Shown: positions 22,525 to 34,898 of the stretch, in pieces | How positions within the stretch are numbered: the first letter of the stretch is position 1 | Layout: each line of letters starts with the position of its first letter | Origin: Pyropia yezoensis | Lineage: Eukaryota > Rhodophyta > Bangiophyceae > Bangiales > Bangiaceae | Direction: 5' to 3' | Assembly (NCBI GenBank): GCA_009829735.1 | Contig: CM020618.1 | Location: forward strand, 4,152,882-4,216,881 | DNA: 64,000 nucleotides | Notes under the pieces: generated by a model | Told to the model about the DNA's origin: nothing | The model's database searches: none | What the model saw: only the letters and a program-made list of their open reading frames with translations | Program-made: the position numbers and the translations under genes

Positions 22525-23640
22525 TCATGGTGCCTTGCGTCGGCGCGTCGGCCGCGCCGGCCGCCGGCCGCCGTCACCGTCGTCGTCACCGCCGCCGCCG
22601 CCGTCGCCGTTGCCGCCGCCGTCGGCTGCCGCCGCAGCGGCGGCCGGTGACGCACTCCGCAGGCGGCGGCGGCTGCCGCGGCCCGCCCCCGTCCCGCGCC
22701 CCGCCGCCGCCGCCGCCGGCCGTGGCGCCCGCGCGGCTGCCGCCGGCGACGACGCCGGTGGGGGTGCGACGGGTGGCGGCGCCGCCGCCACCGCCGGCGA
22801 CGCACTCCGCAGCCGCCGGCCACTGCCGGCCGCTGCGCCGGCCGCCCCGCCCGCCGACGGCGACGGCGGCGGCGCAGACCCCACCGCCGGCGACGCGCTC
22901 CGCAGTCGGCGGCCGCCGCCGCCTTCCACGGCGGTTGCCGCCGCCACTGGCGATGGCGTCGGTGCGGGCGACGCCCCCCCCGCCGCTGTCGACCCCCGCG
23001 GCCGCCGTGGCGGCCTCCCCGCCGCCGCCGCAGTCGCCGCCGCCGCCGCGGGCGCGGGCGCCGCCGCGCTGCGGGCGGCCGCCGCCACTTGCGACGGCGA
23101 CGAGCGGGACGGGCGGCGGGGGCCCCCTACCGCGCCCCCCCCCCGTTTGCGGCCGCCCTCCGCCGCCACCCCGCCCCCCGCCCCCCCCACCGACGGTGGG
23201 CGGCCGCGGCGGCGGCCAGCCGGCGGCGGTGGCGCGTCTGCGGCAAGCGCAAACGACAGCGACCGCGCCAGCGGGGGCGTCTCCCCATCGTCGCCCGGCG
23301 TGCTGCTGCTGCCGCCCGACGAGCCCGCCGCCGCCACAGCGGCGGCGGCGGCCGCGGCGGCGGCGGCGGCTGCCGAGCCTGCCGCGCCGCCCCCCGTCCC
23401 CGTCCCCGTCCCCGTCCCCGTCCCCGTCCCCGTCCCCGTCCCCGTCCCCGTCCCTGGCCCCCCAGTCAAAGACTGCCGGCGGCCGCTCGCCGACGCGCCG
23501 GCAGCGCCGCCCGACGCGTCGGCGGCGGCGGCGGCAACGTCTCCCACCCTGCCCCCTCCGCCAGCCGACGCGGCCAGGGACCACCGCCGGTGGCGGCCGC
23601 GGCTCGCCTCGCGCTCCTGCGCGGGCGTGTAGACGGGCAG

Positions 23641-23673
<33 letters not shown>

Positions 23674-26600
23674 CAGGCTCGCCCGCCGCCCCGACGCGCT
23701 CGGCCGCACGCGGGCGGTGGAGACGGGCGTCTTGCCGCCGCCGCCGCCCGGGGTCCTCGGCGGCGCCGTCGCCGGCGCAATGCCGCCGCCGGGGGTGGCG
23801 GCGCCTGCCCCCGCCCCCTCGCCCCCCCCCGCTGCTGCCGCCCCTGCCCCTGCCCCCGCCCCAGCCGCCGCCCCAGCTGCCGCCGCCGCCGCCGCCGCTG
23901 TGTCGACGCGGCTGGCGCCGCCCGCGCGGGCGCGCCGCGCTGCCGCGTCAGCGGCGGCCCAGTCGTGCTCCAGCTCTGCCGCCAGCGTCGCGTCGGCGCC
24001 GCCGACCAGCTCTCCCACCGTCGCCCGGTAGGGGCGGAGGAGGGTGGCGAGGCAGGCGCCCAGGTCGCCGCCCAGCGGCGACCGCGCGCGGCGGAGGAGG
24101 CGGCGCAGCTCGAGCAGCAGCGGCAGGGTGTGGGTGTGGAGCTCCACGCGCGCCACCTTGGCCAGCAGCGCCGCCTTGGTGCCCCGCCCGCCCAGGCCGC
24201 CGGCGCCCCCCGCGTCGCCGTCGGCACCGCCGCCGGCACCGCCCGCGGCGGCGGCACCACCCGCGGCCGCCGCCGCGGCGCCCGCCGCGGTGGTGGGCGC
24301 TTCGTCCTCGTCGGCGCCGCCCGCCCCCCGGGCGGCGCCCCCGAAGACAGGTTTTGCGTCGTGACGAAGCTCGGGGACGGCAAGGAGGCCCAGCGCGTCG
24401 GCGAGAACGCCCTCCATACCCGGCGCGTCAAGCGACAGCACCCCCTCTGCGAGGGGCGTCAGCACGTCGGTGCGGAGGCGCAGCGGCAGGGTGATGCGCT
24501 GCTCGTCGGGGATGAGCCGGAGGAGAAAGGTGTAAACCGCCGCGCGCGCGGCGGGCGTCGCCGCCCGCGCCGCAACCGCCGCCGTCTCTTGCGACGCGAC
24601 CGTAAACGTGTTGAGGCCCGCGCGGCGGGCGCCGGTCAGGCCGGGCGCCGACGCCTGGCTGCCCTGGCTGCCCCCTGTCGCCGAGCCGCTGCCGCCGCCG
24701 TCTGGCGGGGAAAAGAAGGCGCCCTCCCCCCCGGCGCGCCCGCCCTCCCCCCCGGCCGGCGCGTCCTCCCCCGCCGCCGAGGCGGCGTTGAAAAAGAAGA
24801 GGGCCTCGACAAAGTGGAGGGTAAATATGGCCGGGCCCTTTGGTGCCAGCACCGACTCGAGCGCGTACGCCGCCATAGCCGCCACCCCCGGCACGGGGTC
24901 GAGGAGCGCCAGGAGCAGCCGAAACAGCAGCGGCCCGCCCCGCCATTTGAGGTAGTCCTCTGACAGCAGCGCCGCTAGCGACGCGAGCACCGTCGCCCGC
25001 ACCGCGGGGGACGGGTCCGTGAGGCAGCGGCCCAGGCGGAGCGCGTGTGGCTCGACCACCGCCGTCGCCCGGCGGCACACGTCGCACAGCGCCAGGATGG
25101 CGTTGATGCGGGCGGGCACGTCGCCGCCGCCGCCGCCACCGTCGGCGTCGGCGTCGAGCTCCCGCACCAGCGCGGGCACCACCGACCGGGTGAGGGTGTC
25201 GGCAAAGACGCCGCCGACGCGGCCGACGCCACCAACGCCGTCTGCTGTTGGTGCCACAACCGGCGGCGTGAGCGCTGCGGGGGACCCGCCGGCCGCGTCC
25301 CCGCCACCGCCGCCGCCACTGCCTCGCAACGGCGGCGCCTTGCCCGCATTGTCGGCCAGGCAAAAGCGACCAAGGCACACGGCCGCCGCCGCGCGGACGC
25401 GCCCCCCCCCGCCGCCCGGGCCGAGTGCCGCAAACGCAAGCGTCACCATCCTCGTTGACGGCGGGCGTACGGCGCCCGCCCACGCCACCGCCACCGACCC
25501 GGCGGTGGCGAGCGCCGCCACGGCGGTGGCCGCATCCGCCGCCGCGGCGGCGGTCGCCGCAGCAGCCACGTTCCCGTCCCCGTCGACGGCTGCGCGCGGC
25601 GACAGGGCGGCGGAGCGGGCGGCGAGCGCCGCCTCGGCCGCCGCGGCGAGGCGCTCCCCCGCGGGGGGGTCGAGCGGCGCGAGCGCCACGGCGGTCGGGT
25701 GGATGGCCGGCAGCGGGACGGTGAGGGCGGCGAGGCCCGCCGCCCAGCCCGCCACCAGCCGCGCGCGGGAGGCGGGGGGGAGCGCCCCCGCCAGTGCGCC
25801 CGCCACCGTCACGGCGGCGGGGGTGGGCGCCGCCAGCGCCGCGTCCACCAGGCGGGGGGCGTCGAGGGCGCGCCGCAGCGGCGGCGCTGCCGACGACGAG
25901 ACAATCTCGCCAAGGAGGTGCCACGCGCCCGCCGCCGCTGCAGCCACCGTCGCCGTCGTGCCGGTGGCCATAAGATGGGGTGGGGGGGGGGTGCAGGCGC
26001 CGCCCGCGTCGCCAGCCGAGAGCCGCTCCGCGTCCTCGCCCGCCGCCGCTGCCGCCGCCGCCCCAGCCAGCGCAATGGCCTGCAGCGCCCGCACAACGGG
26101 CGGCGACACCTCCCCCCGCACCGCCAGCGCGGCGGCGGCGCGCCCCCCATACTCCCCGCCCCCGCCTCCGCCCAGGCGGCTGAGGAGGTCCGCCGCCGCG
26201 GCGTGGCGGCTCGCCACCCGCTTGAGCACCGCGTCCGCAAACGCCGCGAGCGCCGCGTCCGCGACGGCCGACTCGGGGTCTTGGCAGCGGGGGAGGACGC
26301 CCTCCACCCACGCCCGGGAGGCGGCCACCAGAGCGGGGGACGGTCGGAAGACGGCTCCGCCGTCACCGCCGCCGCCGTCGCCGCCACCGGCGTCAGCATC
26401 GGTAAAGTCGTCTGCGTCGGCATCCGACAGGCGCAGGTAGAGGGACGTGAGCGCCGCCACCGCCGCCCGCCGAACCGACGGCGCCTCGTCGTCGGCTCGG
26501 CGACGGAGGAGGCGGAGGAGGCCACCCGCCGCAGCCGCGGCGGCCGCGGCGCCCCCCCCCCCCCCGCGGCGGCCACGTCTCCGAGCAGCGCGTCCGCAAG

Positions 26601-28976
26601 GCCAACCGCGGCCTTGCGCACCCCCCCACGCTCATCCGCGGCGCGCTCCGCCAAGAGGTGGCGGGTGCCCCCGCCGAGCGCCCGCGCCGCGTCTGTGGCC
26701 AGCGCAGCGACGGCGGGATTGGCCGCCGCAGCAGCGGCAGCGGCGGCGGCGACGGCGCCACCGCCAAACGACGACCGCCGCCGGGCCGACGCGGACGACG
26801 GCAGCGGCGGCGGCGGCGGCGGCAGCAGCAGCCGCCCCAGCGCCCCCCGCTCGGCGGTCGAGAGCGCCGGCATGGCGGCAACGACGGCGGCCAGTCCCCG
26901 CGCGCGCACGGCGGGGAGTTTGTCGGACGCGCGCCCCAGCGCGGCGACTGCCACCGCCCAGGGGGTTCCGTCGGGGGGGGGCGGGTGCGCGACCGCCGCG
27001 AGACGCGGGAGGAGGTCCAGGCAAAACACCCGCACCGTCGCGCGAGGGTGCCGCGGCAGCCGCAGGGCAAAGGCGGTAAAGGCGGTGGCAAACGCAATGG
27101 TCGGGGGCGTGGCGGCCGGCCCAGCGGGCGCGCCTTGCCGGTCGGGGCCGTCGCCCCCATCACTGTCGCCGCCCGGCTCGGCAGCCGCCGCCGCGGCCGC
27201 CGCGGGTGACACGGGTGGCAGCAACGCAAGGATGCGGAGGACGAGGTCCACCAGCGCCGCCCGCGGCTCGGCTCGGTCCGACGCGCGCACACACAGGTGC
27301 TGGAGGAGGGTGAGGGTGGCACGGCCGGGCACCGCCGCGGCAGCCGCGACGGCGACCGCCGACGCGGGCGACGCCGCGGCCGCGCCGGGGCGGCCGCGCT
27401 TCTTCTTGCGCTTGCGAGCCGCCGCGGGCGTAGGCGCGCCGTCGCTGCCACTGCCCCCCGAGGAGGTGTCCATTGGCGACGCGCTGCCGCCGTCCGAGCC
27501 CGACCGCCGCCCGTTTGCGTCGGCGCTGCCGCCGCCGCCGCCGCTGGAAGAGCCGCCGCTGGTGGCGCTCCCGCCCGAGCCACCGCCGCTGCTGCCCCGC
27601 CCCCCACCCTCCCCCTCCTCCTCCTCCCCATCCCCCTCTCGGTCGCTGCCCCCGTCGTCGTCGTCTGACATGCCGCTTACGCTGCCGTCGCCGTCACCCG
27701 CAGCCGACAACGACTGCCGCCTCCCCCCACCCCCCCCCCCCCCCGCGCGTGCCCCTCTCCCAGCTCGTGGCACAGCACGCGGCGCACCACCTCCACCCCG
27801 GCCTCCCGCGCCGCCCGCCCGCGAGCGCCCGTCTCGGCGGCGGCCGACAGCAGCGCCGGCAACAGCGCGCGGCACAGCGCGCCCGCCACTGCCGCCGGCG
27901 CGCCGTGGCGGGCGGGTGGGTCGGCGCTGCCGCTGCCGCTGCCGCTGCCAGCGGCCGCGCGGCTGCGGCCCGGGCCGCCGACGACGGCCGCGTCGCCCGT
28001 CAGGGCGGCAACCACCGCCAGCGCCGCGGCGGCCGCCTCGTCGGCCGCCCGGTTGCCACCGCGACGCGGGGCGGCGGCGCCAGCGCCGGCGGCGGCGGCA
28101 CCGGCAGCCGTCGCAGTGGCGGTGGCGGCCGCGTCGGCGGCGGTCATCCACCCCACCGCCGTGTCCGCAATGGACGCCAGGACGTCGGCGGTGCGGCCAA
28201 TACCGCGGGCACGGAGGAGCGCCACCAGCGCGCCGCGGCAGCGACGGAGCGCCGCTGCCGACGCGGGCGCACCGCCACCGCCACCGCCGCCCCCACCCCC
28301 ACCGCCGCCGTCGGCGTCCGCGTCGCTGCCGTCGGCGTCCGCGTCGGCGGCGCCCCCATCGTCACTGGCGTCCTCACCGTCGGGCGGGGCGGCTCCCCGC
28401 CGGCCACGGCCGCGGGCGCGGGCGCGACCCCCCCGGGCCGCCCGCCCACCCCGCCCGCCGCGGCCACGGCCCCGCCCACCACGGGCGGAGCCATCCCCCC
28501 CAGACCCCCCCCCCCTCCCCCGCCAGGGGTGCCGCCCCCGTCGCCCCCCCCCCCCCCCCCCTCCCCACTCCCTGCAGTGGCCGCCAGGGCGGCGTGGAGG
28601 ACAAGCACGTCCACCCCTCCCCCCCCCCCAGGTATCCAAAGTACGCCCCAGCCGCGGCAGCGCGGAGCTCCCCGCTGCTGCTGCTGCCGCCGCCGCCGCC
28701 GCTGCCCCCCCCACCCGGTCCGCTGGTGAGCGCAGCCGACAGGGCGGAGACAAGGTCGGCGGGGGTGATGCCCGCCGCGGCCAGCGCCGGGCGGGACAGC
28801 GGATGGGCCGGTCGCCCGTCGGCGGCGCCTCCACCCGCAGAGGAGGCACGACGGCTGCGGCGTGGCGGCGCGGCGACGGGGGGGGGGGTGGCGAGCACGG
28901 CGAGCGCGTCGAGGAGGTCGGCGGTCGGCTCTGGCGGCAGCGCAATGACCGCCGCGGCGGCCTCGGCCACGTCCAT
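22525..28976 (-). CDS. NCAPD3: condensin II complex subunit D3, broken into five frames
   Basis: HEAT-repeat subunit of condensin II, the nuclear complex that compacts mitotic chromosomes. The ATG at 28976 starts MDVAEAAAAVIALPPEPTAD. The diagnostic block, near 25130-24780, is INAILALCDVCRRATAVVEP, then CLTDPSPAVRATVLASLAAL, LSEDYLKWRGGPLLFRLLLA and FTLHFVEALFFFN, which follows the D3 pattern (VNAL..LCDLC, DP.P.VR, L.ED..KWKG.LFFRFL, FF.HF.E..FHFN). Upstream HEAT blocks include GVRKAAVGLADALLGDV and DDEAPSVRRAAVAALTSLYL. The C-terminal third is basic, Ala/Ser/Gly-rich and probably disordered. The frame changes at 28619-28629 (C11), within 28505-28561 (C11 and C18), at 27730-27744 (C15) and at 26552-26565 (C14), each equal to one missing base. 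The longest intact piece ends at the stop at 22525. A pseudogene is possible, but the conserved blocks are intact. Confidence 0.85.
23392..23453. repeat. (CCCCGT)n hexanucleotide repeat in coding sequence
   Basis: About ten hexamers, encoding alternating Gly-Thr on the minus strand in the disordered C-terminal part of the condensin D3 gene. The unit length keeps the frame. Confidence 0.9.
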
Positions 28977-30291
28977 GGCGGTGGTGACCCGGTGGCGGGG
29001 GGAGGGAATGAGAGGGAGGGAGTAGATGGGGGGAGGGGGGAGCAGGGGGGGAGGGGGAAGGGGGACGGAGGCGAAGGCCCGGCGGCGGCCGGGGCCGCGA
29101 CGGCCTGCCGACTCCGACGGCCAGAGCCCGTTGCTCACCAGCCGATGACCGCCGCCACGCCCGGGCGGGAGGAGGAAGGGGACTCTACCGAACGCGCGCG
29201 CGGTCGGTCTGGTAGTGGCAGCGCTTGGGCGGGAAGGGCTGGGCTGCCGCCAGGATCGAAGCTCGGCGAGTGTCAGAGTGGCCCCCTCTCTGTGACCTCT
29301 TGGAGCCTGCAACGGGTCAATGGCCTGCTCCTTGTGAAAGTACGTCCTCTCGACAATGATTGTTCATTGTGTATTTTGCCCAACAAAGTTCAAGTAATTA
29401 TACTGTGCAACGCACTTCCAAGAATATTTCTGAGCTTGTGCACAATACGCTCGAAAAGTACCCATTTTTTTCGCTGACATGACGGGATTCTTGGCAGCGC
29501 TCTTCCTCAACTGATGCGCTGGAGCGCCCCGCGCGGCGCGCGGCCTCCGCCAGACGAGCCCGCGCGGGGTACCTACATACATTGCACAGTACTGTATCGC
29601 AGACCCTCCACGAGAACTCGTTGGGGCGCATCGAGGGCCCATCGTCGTCCCACCGTAACTGCGCCTGCGGTGAGAAACACCCAATCTGTGACAATGGGGG
29701 TGAAAGCCCAACACCCCCCCCCCCCCGCCGCCACCACAGGGCGGTTTAGTGGCCGCCGTCGCCGGGGAGCGATCTGGCGGCGTCCCCGCCCCTGCTGGCG
29801 GCGGCCCGCGCTTTTGCAAACGACTTAGGAGCCGGGGGTGGGGGCGTGGGGGTGGCGGGGGTTGCCCCTTTTTTTGGCCGCCGGTGATTGTTCCAGCGGG
29901 GATGGTTGCTATGCGCTGCCCCCCTATGGATGCTGTCCTTACGGAACGCGCCGTGGCAGAGTGGGGCGTGAAAGGGTGGGGGGGGGGGGTGCGGGGACAC
30001 GCCTCGCTCCCCTGCCCCATTGCCGGCATTGGACAGGGGGTGGGGGCGGGGGGGGGTGCTGTCCCAGTGGAGCAGAGGCGCTGCTCCGCCCGAGGGGACG
30101 TTTCCGGGCGTCGTGGGGAGCTGTGGAGGGGGCGACGTGACCGCCCAGGCCGTGGCCACCGCGGCAGCATGCGCAACACCGTTTTGACGCACCTCCGTCG
30201 TCGCGGGAGCGCGCCTGGGACGGAGGCACTGCGCGCGGTGCCCTGCGCTCGGCCGGTGCCACTCCCGTCCAGCCTGCGCACGGCGCAGGCC
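28977..30291. promoter_or_regulatory. divergent intergenic region
   Basis: 1.3 kb between two divergent starts (condensin D3 on - and the membrane protein on +), so it should hold both promoters. A low-GC patch spans about 29330-29510, with an A/T-rich run near 29390-29405. The palindrome ACAGTACTGT is at 29586-29595. A C run at 29716-29728 and G runs near 29978 follow. No gene was recognised. Promoter function is inferred from gene arrangement only. Confidence 0.45.
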
Positions 30292-31565
30292 ATGACCCCC
30301 CAGCCCTTCCCGTGTGTGCTCCCCACCAGTGAGCGCCTGGCCGCGGCGGGGGGGGTGGTGTGGGCGGTGCTCCTCCTCCTAGCTGGCGCGTCCAGCGGAG
30401 CCGCCGCGCCGGCGGCGGCGCCCGCCCCCGTGGCCTCTCCCACCCCTGCGGACGACTCCCTCGGCCGCTTCCACTTCCTCCGCGGCCTCCAGTGCGACAC
30501 GGCCGCGCCGGGGACCGTCGATGGGGTGCGGGGCTTTCGGGTTGGCGCCGACGCCCGCGGCGGCGGCGGCGGCGGCACCCCCACCACCATCCCCGTTGGC
30601 GACGGCGTGTGCTGGTCCCCCCTCACCGACGCTGCCGCCCTTTCGACGGCGCGGCCGATGCGGGGGGCCAACGGCACCACGACGGTCGGCATCCGCCCGA
30701 CGGCGGCGGCGGCCACCATCGAGGTGGTGGGGGAGCTGGTCAGCGCCGCGCCGGTGGGGTCGTTTGCGCACCACGAGACGTACCGGCAGCTGCCCATGGG
30801 CGGCGGCGGCGGCGGCTACGACGGCGGCCAGTTGCTGCGGGAGGACTCGCTGCTGAGGCTGCTGACCCTCCAGCGCAACTCCCTGTCAGGGGCGGTCCAC
30901 CGGGTGGTGGGCGCGTACGACGTGGTGACCATCTCCCGCATCACCGCGGGGTACTGCCGGACGGGCGGGTGCGCCGACGCGAGTGCGGTCAACGTGCTCG
31001 GCGGTGCCCGCCGCGGCGCAGGGAGCGCCCCCTCCCCCGCCGCGGTGGAGCTGCTGGCCTACACCCCCCCCGGCGGGTGGGGGGCGGACAACAGGACGTG
31101 GCGGCACGTGGGCATGGACGATGAGGACCTGCTGGCGCTGGGACGGGCCACGCTCGCCGACCCGTTCTGGCTGGCCGTCCCCGCCGCCGCCGCCGCCGTG
31201 CGGTCTTGGCGGCTGGCGGCGGCCTTTTCCCTTACGGGCTGGTCCCGCCGGGACGCGGCGGACTCGTCGTCGCAGGCCGCCCTGCCGCTGGGTGCCCCCT
31301 GGGGCGCCGCCGGGGGGGACCCCCGGGTGGACCTTGGGAGGCCGTCCCCCGCGTCTTCGGCGGGGGCCGAGCAGTGGCTCCAGGCCGTCACCCTCGTCCT
31401 CTGCGCCGCCCCGCGGTCGTCGTTTGTTGTTTCGTCTGGCAGCACCCGCCTGTGTGGAACGCATCAGGGGGGCGTATCGCGGGCGCGTGCGGCCGCGGGG
31501 CGTCGGCTGAGCGGATGTACTATTCGTCGTGGATGTTTCAAGCCGCTGCTCGAGGAGGGGACGGC

Positions 31566-31599
<34 letters not shown>

Positions 31600-32644
31600 G
31601 TGGTGGTGGCTGCGGCGGCGGGAGCGAGGCGCGCCCCGTCGGAGACCTCGTGTTGCCGCCATGCAACTTTTCCGCCACCCGCGACGTGGTGGACCCCACC
31701 GTGCCCGTCACCCGCCCCGCCTTGCTGGCCGGCCGCGGGGGCAGGGGGATAACCCGGCGGCGGGGGCCGAGGTGGCCCTCGGCCGCTCCATCACCGCGTG
31801 CGCCCACGAGGTGGAGCCCCCTCCCCCAGAGGAGGTAGAGGGGGGCGTGCCACCCCCAGCCGTTGGGGGCGGTGGCTCGGCGGCCGCCGGCGCCGGCGCC
31901 ACCACCCCAGTTCGCCACCTGGCGGCCCTAAAGTACGCGCCCGTGGTGACCGAGGCGGGCCGCCTCTCCCACCAGTACGACCGCGCGCGGTGGGGGGTGG
32001 AGCCCCCCGGCGAGCCCGCCACCAACGCAGACATCACCCTTGCCATCATTGTGAGCCTGCCCGAGGCCATTGCGCTGGTCGCCCTCGTGCTGACCAACCC
32101 CCGGTGGGAAAAGCGGGACGGACTGGCCTTCCTCCTCATCTGGGCCGCCGGCGGCGTCAGCACCGCCGGCATCATCACGCTGGCGGCGGAAGAGGGGGGC
32201 GGGCAGCGGTGGCGAGCAGCGGCGGAGCGGGTGGAGCTGTCTGTGGGGCTGCACAAGGGGAAGAAGAGCGACTTTTCGCGCAACCTGGAGCGCATGCCCC
32301 TGTACAAGGTGGTGACCCTCTTCCTAGCCGCCCGCCTCGGCTACCGGGACCGCTACCTCCGGGCGCTGGCCATTGGGGTTGGCTGCACCTACATGGGGCT
32401 GTCCGCCGTGGCCGGCGCCGCGGCCGCCCGTCAAACGCGGGCGGGCAACCGGCGGCGGGGGGGGGAGCTGGACGCGCGGAGCGGCGGCAGCGACGTTGAC
32501 TGGCTGGCCCCCCCCCCCACCGCGGGGGCGGCCGGCGCCAGGGGGTATCCCGGCCTGGCCCCCAGCGTGGCGTACCGGCGGTCCGTTAGGTCGGCGGCGG
32601 ACGCCGCCGACCTCGGTGACCCCGTGGCGGCTTGGCACCTATGA
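30292..32644 (+). CDS. hypothetical signal-peptide plus multi-span membrane protein (frame-broken)
   Basis: No family recognised. The ATG at 30292 opens a frame with a signal-type N-terminus (GVVWAVLLLLAGASSGAAAP). A luminal or extracellular domain of about 360 residues follows, with Cys at CDTAAPG, VCWSP and YCRTGGCAD. Coding quality then moves to a second frame at about 31400-31460 (HPPVWNASGG, ERMYYSSWMFQ, LVLPPCNFSATRDVV) and to a third at about 31735-31750. The third frame runs to the stop at 32644. It encodes at least three helices: ADITLAIIVSLPEAIALVAL, GLAFLLIWAAGGVSTAGIIT and the segment around YLRALAIGVGCTYMGLSAVA. It also has a charged loop LYKVVTLF preceded by KKSDFSRNLERMP. Both frame changes equal one missing base. 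The first is not at a long homopolymer, so a short intron cannot be excluded. The gene lies head-to-tail with another membrane protein. Confidence 0.6.
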
Positions 32645-33257
32645 TGTGGGGCGCGCCCGAGGAGCTCGTGGCGGCGGCCAGCCGCCGGCCATGGGCCACG
32701 TGCGTCCAACGAGCAGAGGGGCGGTGTCGGCAAAAAAAAAAAAAAGGACAAGCAAACAACCCATGCGAGAAACGCACTGTAAGCATCTCATCCGACGCCA
32801 TGGCGGGCACCCACGGTGCAGTGTGGGTGGGTGGCACAGAGTGTACTGTACTGTATGTTCCCACTAAATAGGTACTGTATGTACTGTACAGCCAGGAACG
32901 CGAAGACTCGACTTCAACCCCGACTTTGCAGCGGCCATGCCGAGGCCGGGTCGTGGCCCGTGTGCGTCACGCGCCCGCGGTTTCTCGCTTCTGTCGCCGC
33001 TGGGGCGGCTCGTCGACGGCACAAGCTGCGGTGTGGTGTGGGCGGCTGGCAGCTGCCAGCTCGCCGCTCACCGTTTTGCGGTGCCGCCCCTTGCCGTCAC
33101 TCCTGTCGACGACCGCCTGCCTGCCAGCCACCTCCGAGGCGTCGTTCTTCCATTGCTCCCCTCTTCCACGCCCTCTCGACCGTGCTACACGGTTGGCGTA
33201 TCCTTCTCCCTCCCCTACAGACGCCGGCCGTCCCGTCGTCCTTACGGGCCGCCCATC
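32645..33257. other. spacer between two tandem membrane-protein genes
   Basis: Contains an A run (32732-32744) and a cluster of TACTGTA units: GTACTGTACTGTA at 32843-32855, then TACTGTAT and GTACTGTACA at 32872-32890. A frame in phase with the next gene is open from 32937, but its translation up to the 33258 ATG is not convincing. The cluster may belong to the downstream promoter. Confidence 0.45.
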
Positions 33258-33872
33258 ATGGGGGCCACCTCCCGCACCCTCTTCTCCCTGGCCTTCCTGG
33301 TCGTGGCTGCCACCAGCAGCCTCCTCCTCACCTGGTCCATTTGGTGGCTCGCCACCGTCGGAACGTCTGTGCCGGCGCGGCGACCATTCTTCCTCCCCGG
33401 CGAGACGCCGCCGACGCTCATCGCGGCTGCATCCGAGTCGTCGGCGTCGCCGACGCCCGTCTTTCAATACTCCCTCGCCGGCGGCTGGCCGGCGGCCGCG
33501 TCGGGCCTCCGCGTGGCTGCGTCGGGGGTGGGCGTCGTTGGTGCCCTCACGTACGCCCTCCTCGGCACGTACGCGCGGGCGGGGGTGGCGCGCGCGGCCA
33601 TTGGCGGCGGCCTGGGCGCCGTGACAGGCCTCGCTGCCGCGTCGGCGGTGGTGGACGGCATCGCCATTGGCCGCGCCCGCTCCGAGTGTGCCGACCGTGC
33701 GTGCGTGACGGCGCTGCCGCCGGGGGTGGGAGACAACGGGGAGTTTTGTGTGTGTGACGTTGGCGCGTTTTTTTGGATCACCCTTGGCACGGACGTGGCG
33801 CTGGCGGTGGGCGCCGCCGTGGGGGCTGCGGTGACGCTGGGGGGGGTGGTGAAACGGGGGCAGCGGGCGTGA
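33258..33872 (+). CDS. hypothetical four-span membrane protein
   Basis: 204 residues from the ATG at 33258 (CCCATC-ATG-G). Predicted helices: residues about 5-32 (LFSLAFLVVAATSSLLLTWS), 92-112 (GVGVVGALTYALLGTYA), 119-145 (AIGGGLGAVTGLAAASAVVD) and 174-198 (FFWITLGTDVALAVGAAVGA). The loop between helices 3 and 4 has four Cys (CADRACV, FCVCD) that could form disulfides. The loop between helices 1 and 2 is about 55 residues. The tail is short and basic (VKRGQRA). The topology is claudin/tetraspan-like, but no family motif such as a CCG is present, so function is unknown. The same frame is open upstream to an ATG at 32937. I chose the later ATG because the N-terminus then begins with the first helix. 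Confidence 0.6.
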   Translation: MGATSRTLFSLAFLVVAATSSLLLTWSIWWLATVGTSVPARRPFFLPGETPPTLIAAASESSASPTPVFQYSLAGGWPAAASGLRVAASGVGVVGALTYALLGTYARAGVARAAIGGGLGAVTGLAAASAVVDGIAIGRARSECADRACVTALPPGVGDNGEFCVCDVGAFFWITLGTDVALAVGAAVGAAVTLGGVVKRGQRA

Positions 33873-34898
33873 GCGGACGAGGGGGATGGGTAGAGAGTGG
33901 GGAGGATGGGTGGGGTGAAAGGGTAGCAGGGAGCTGGCAGTGCGCATGTTTGGCTGCCGCGCCAGCGGTCATCGCTTTTCTCCATGTTTTTCGTCTTTCT
34001 GGTGTACAGGCCGTTTTGCTCGTTCACGTCATTCCTGGCATGTGCCCACTGTGCCGTACAGAAGTCTTCTTCGGATTGTACTCTGTTAGAGGACCCCGCG
34101 GGTGCTGGCGCGTTTGCCCCCACCAGAGAGTGCATTGTAGCGTCAATGGTATTGCCTCTTCCAGAGGCGGCATGTTCTGCACGCGGTGCTGCCCTTCGGC
34201 AGCCTCACGCGAGATGGAGGGCCTCCCCCCCTGCACTCTACACCCCTGGCATGCCCTCCCCCTCGTCCACCCCCAGCGGCACAGCTCGTATGTGTCCAAG
34301 GGCTTCCGGACCGAGCACAACGAAGATTGAGACCAACCACTATCGATTGATCCCGCAGCACCCCGCCCCAGGGCTACCCTACCTACCATGAGTGCGCATG
34401 TGCCTACCGTGGCAGAGGACTACACACAAGACCGGGCGTCAAGCTCCCCCCACCCCCCCCCCCGCCTCCAGAACAACAGGATTGGCGTTCACGCGCGCCC
34501 GTCCGCAGTGGATGGGGACGCGTGGTGCCCAGCCCGCTCGAGGCTGATGAACAAGCACACTCGCACCCAGTCAACCCCCCCAGTCAACCCCCCCAAAAAA
34601 CTAGGGTCTATGTCTATACACCAAGAAGAAAAAAAAGGTCAACAGGAAAGGGAAGGGAAAACAGACAAAGAGCCGAAAAAGGGAAACAAAAAAGGACCAG
34701 GAGAGGTCCCTCCGTATAGGGAAGAAAAAATAACGTTACTCATACACGGGCAACACCGCAAGGGAATGGGAAGGGGGCTGGTAGAGCCCTTTGGCGCTCC
34801 GTCACCCAAAACCTGGCGGCGCCACGGCCGCGATGCCGCATGGCACACGCCGCCTCACCACCCCACGAACCGCGAGGGGGGAGGTCAGCGCGCCGGCA
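33873..34898. other. spacer without supported gene
   Basis: Low-GC stretches at 33960-34160 and 34570-34760 (A-rich, with AAAA-type runs). Frames are short and unconvincing. The minus-strand SPRY gene ends at 34899. A-rich sequence here could belong to its 3' untranslated region. Confidence 0.4.

Noticed and set aside
25019-26440. Long plus-strand frames opposite condensin D3
   Set aside because: They are antisense shadows with Arg/Pro/Ser runs. The minus strand carries the conserved HEAT blocks.
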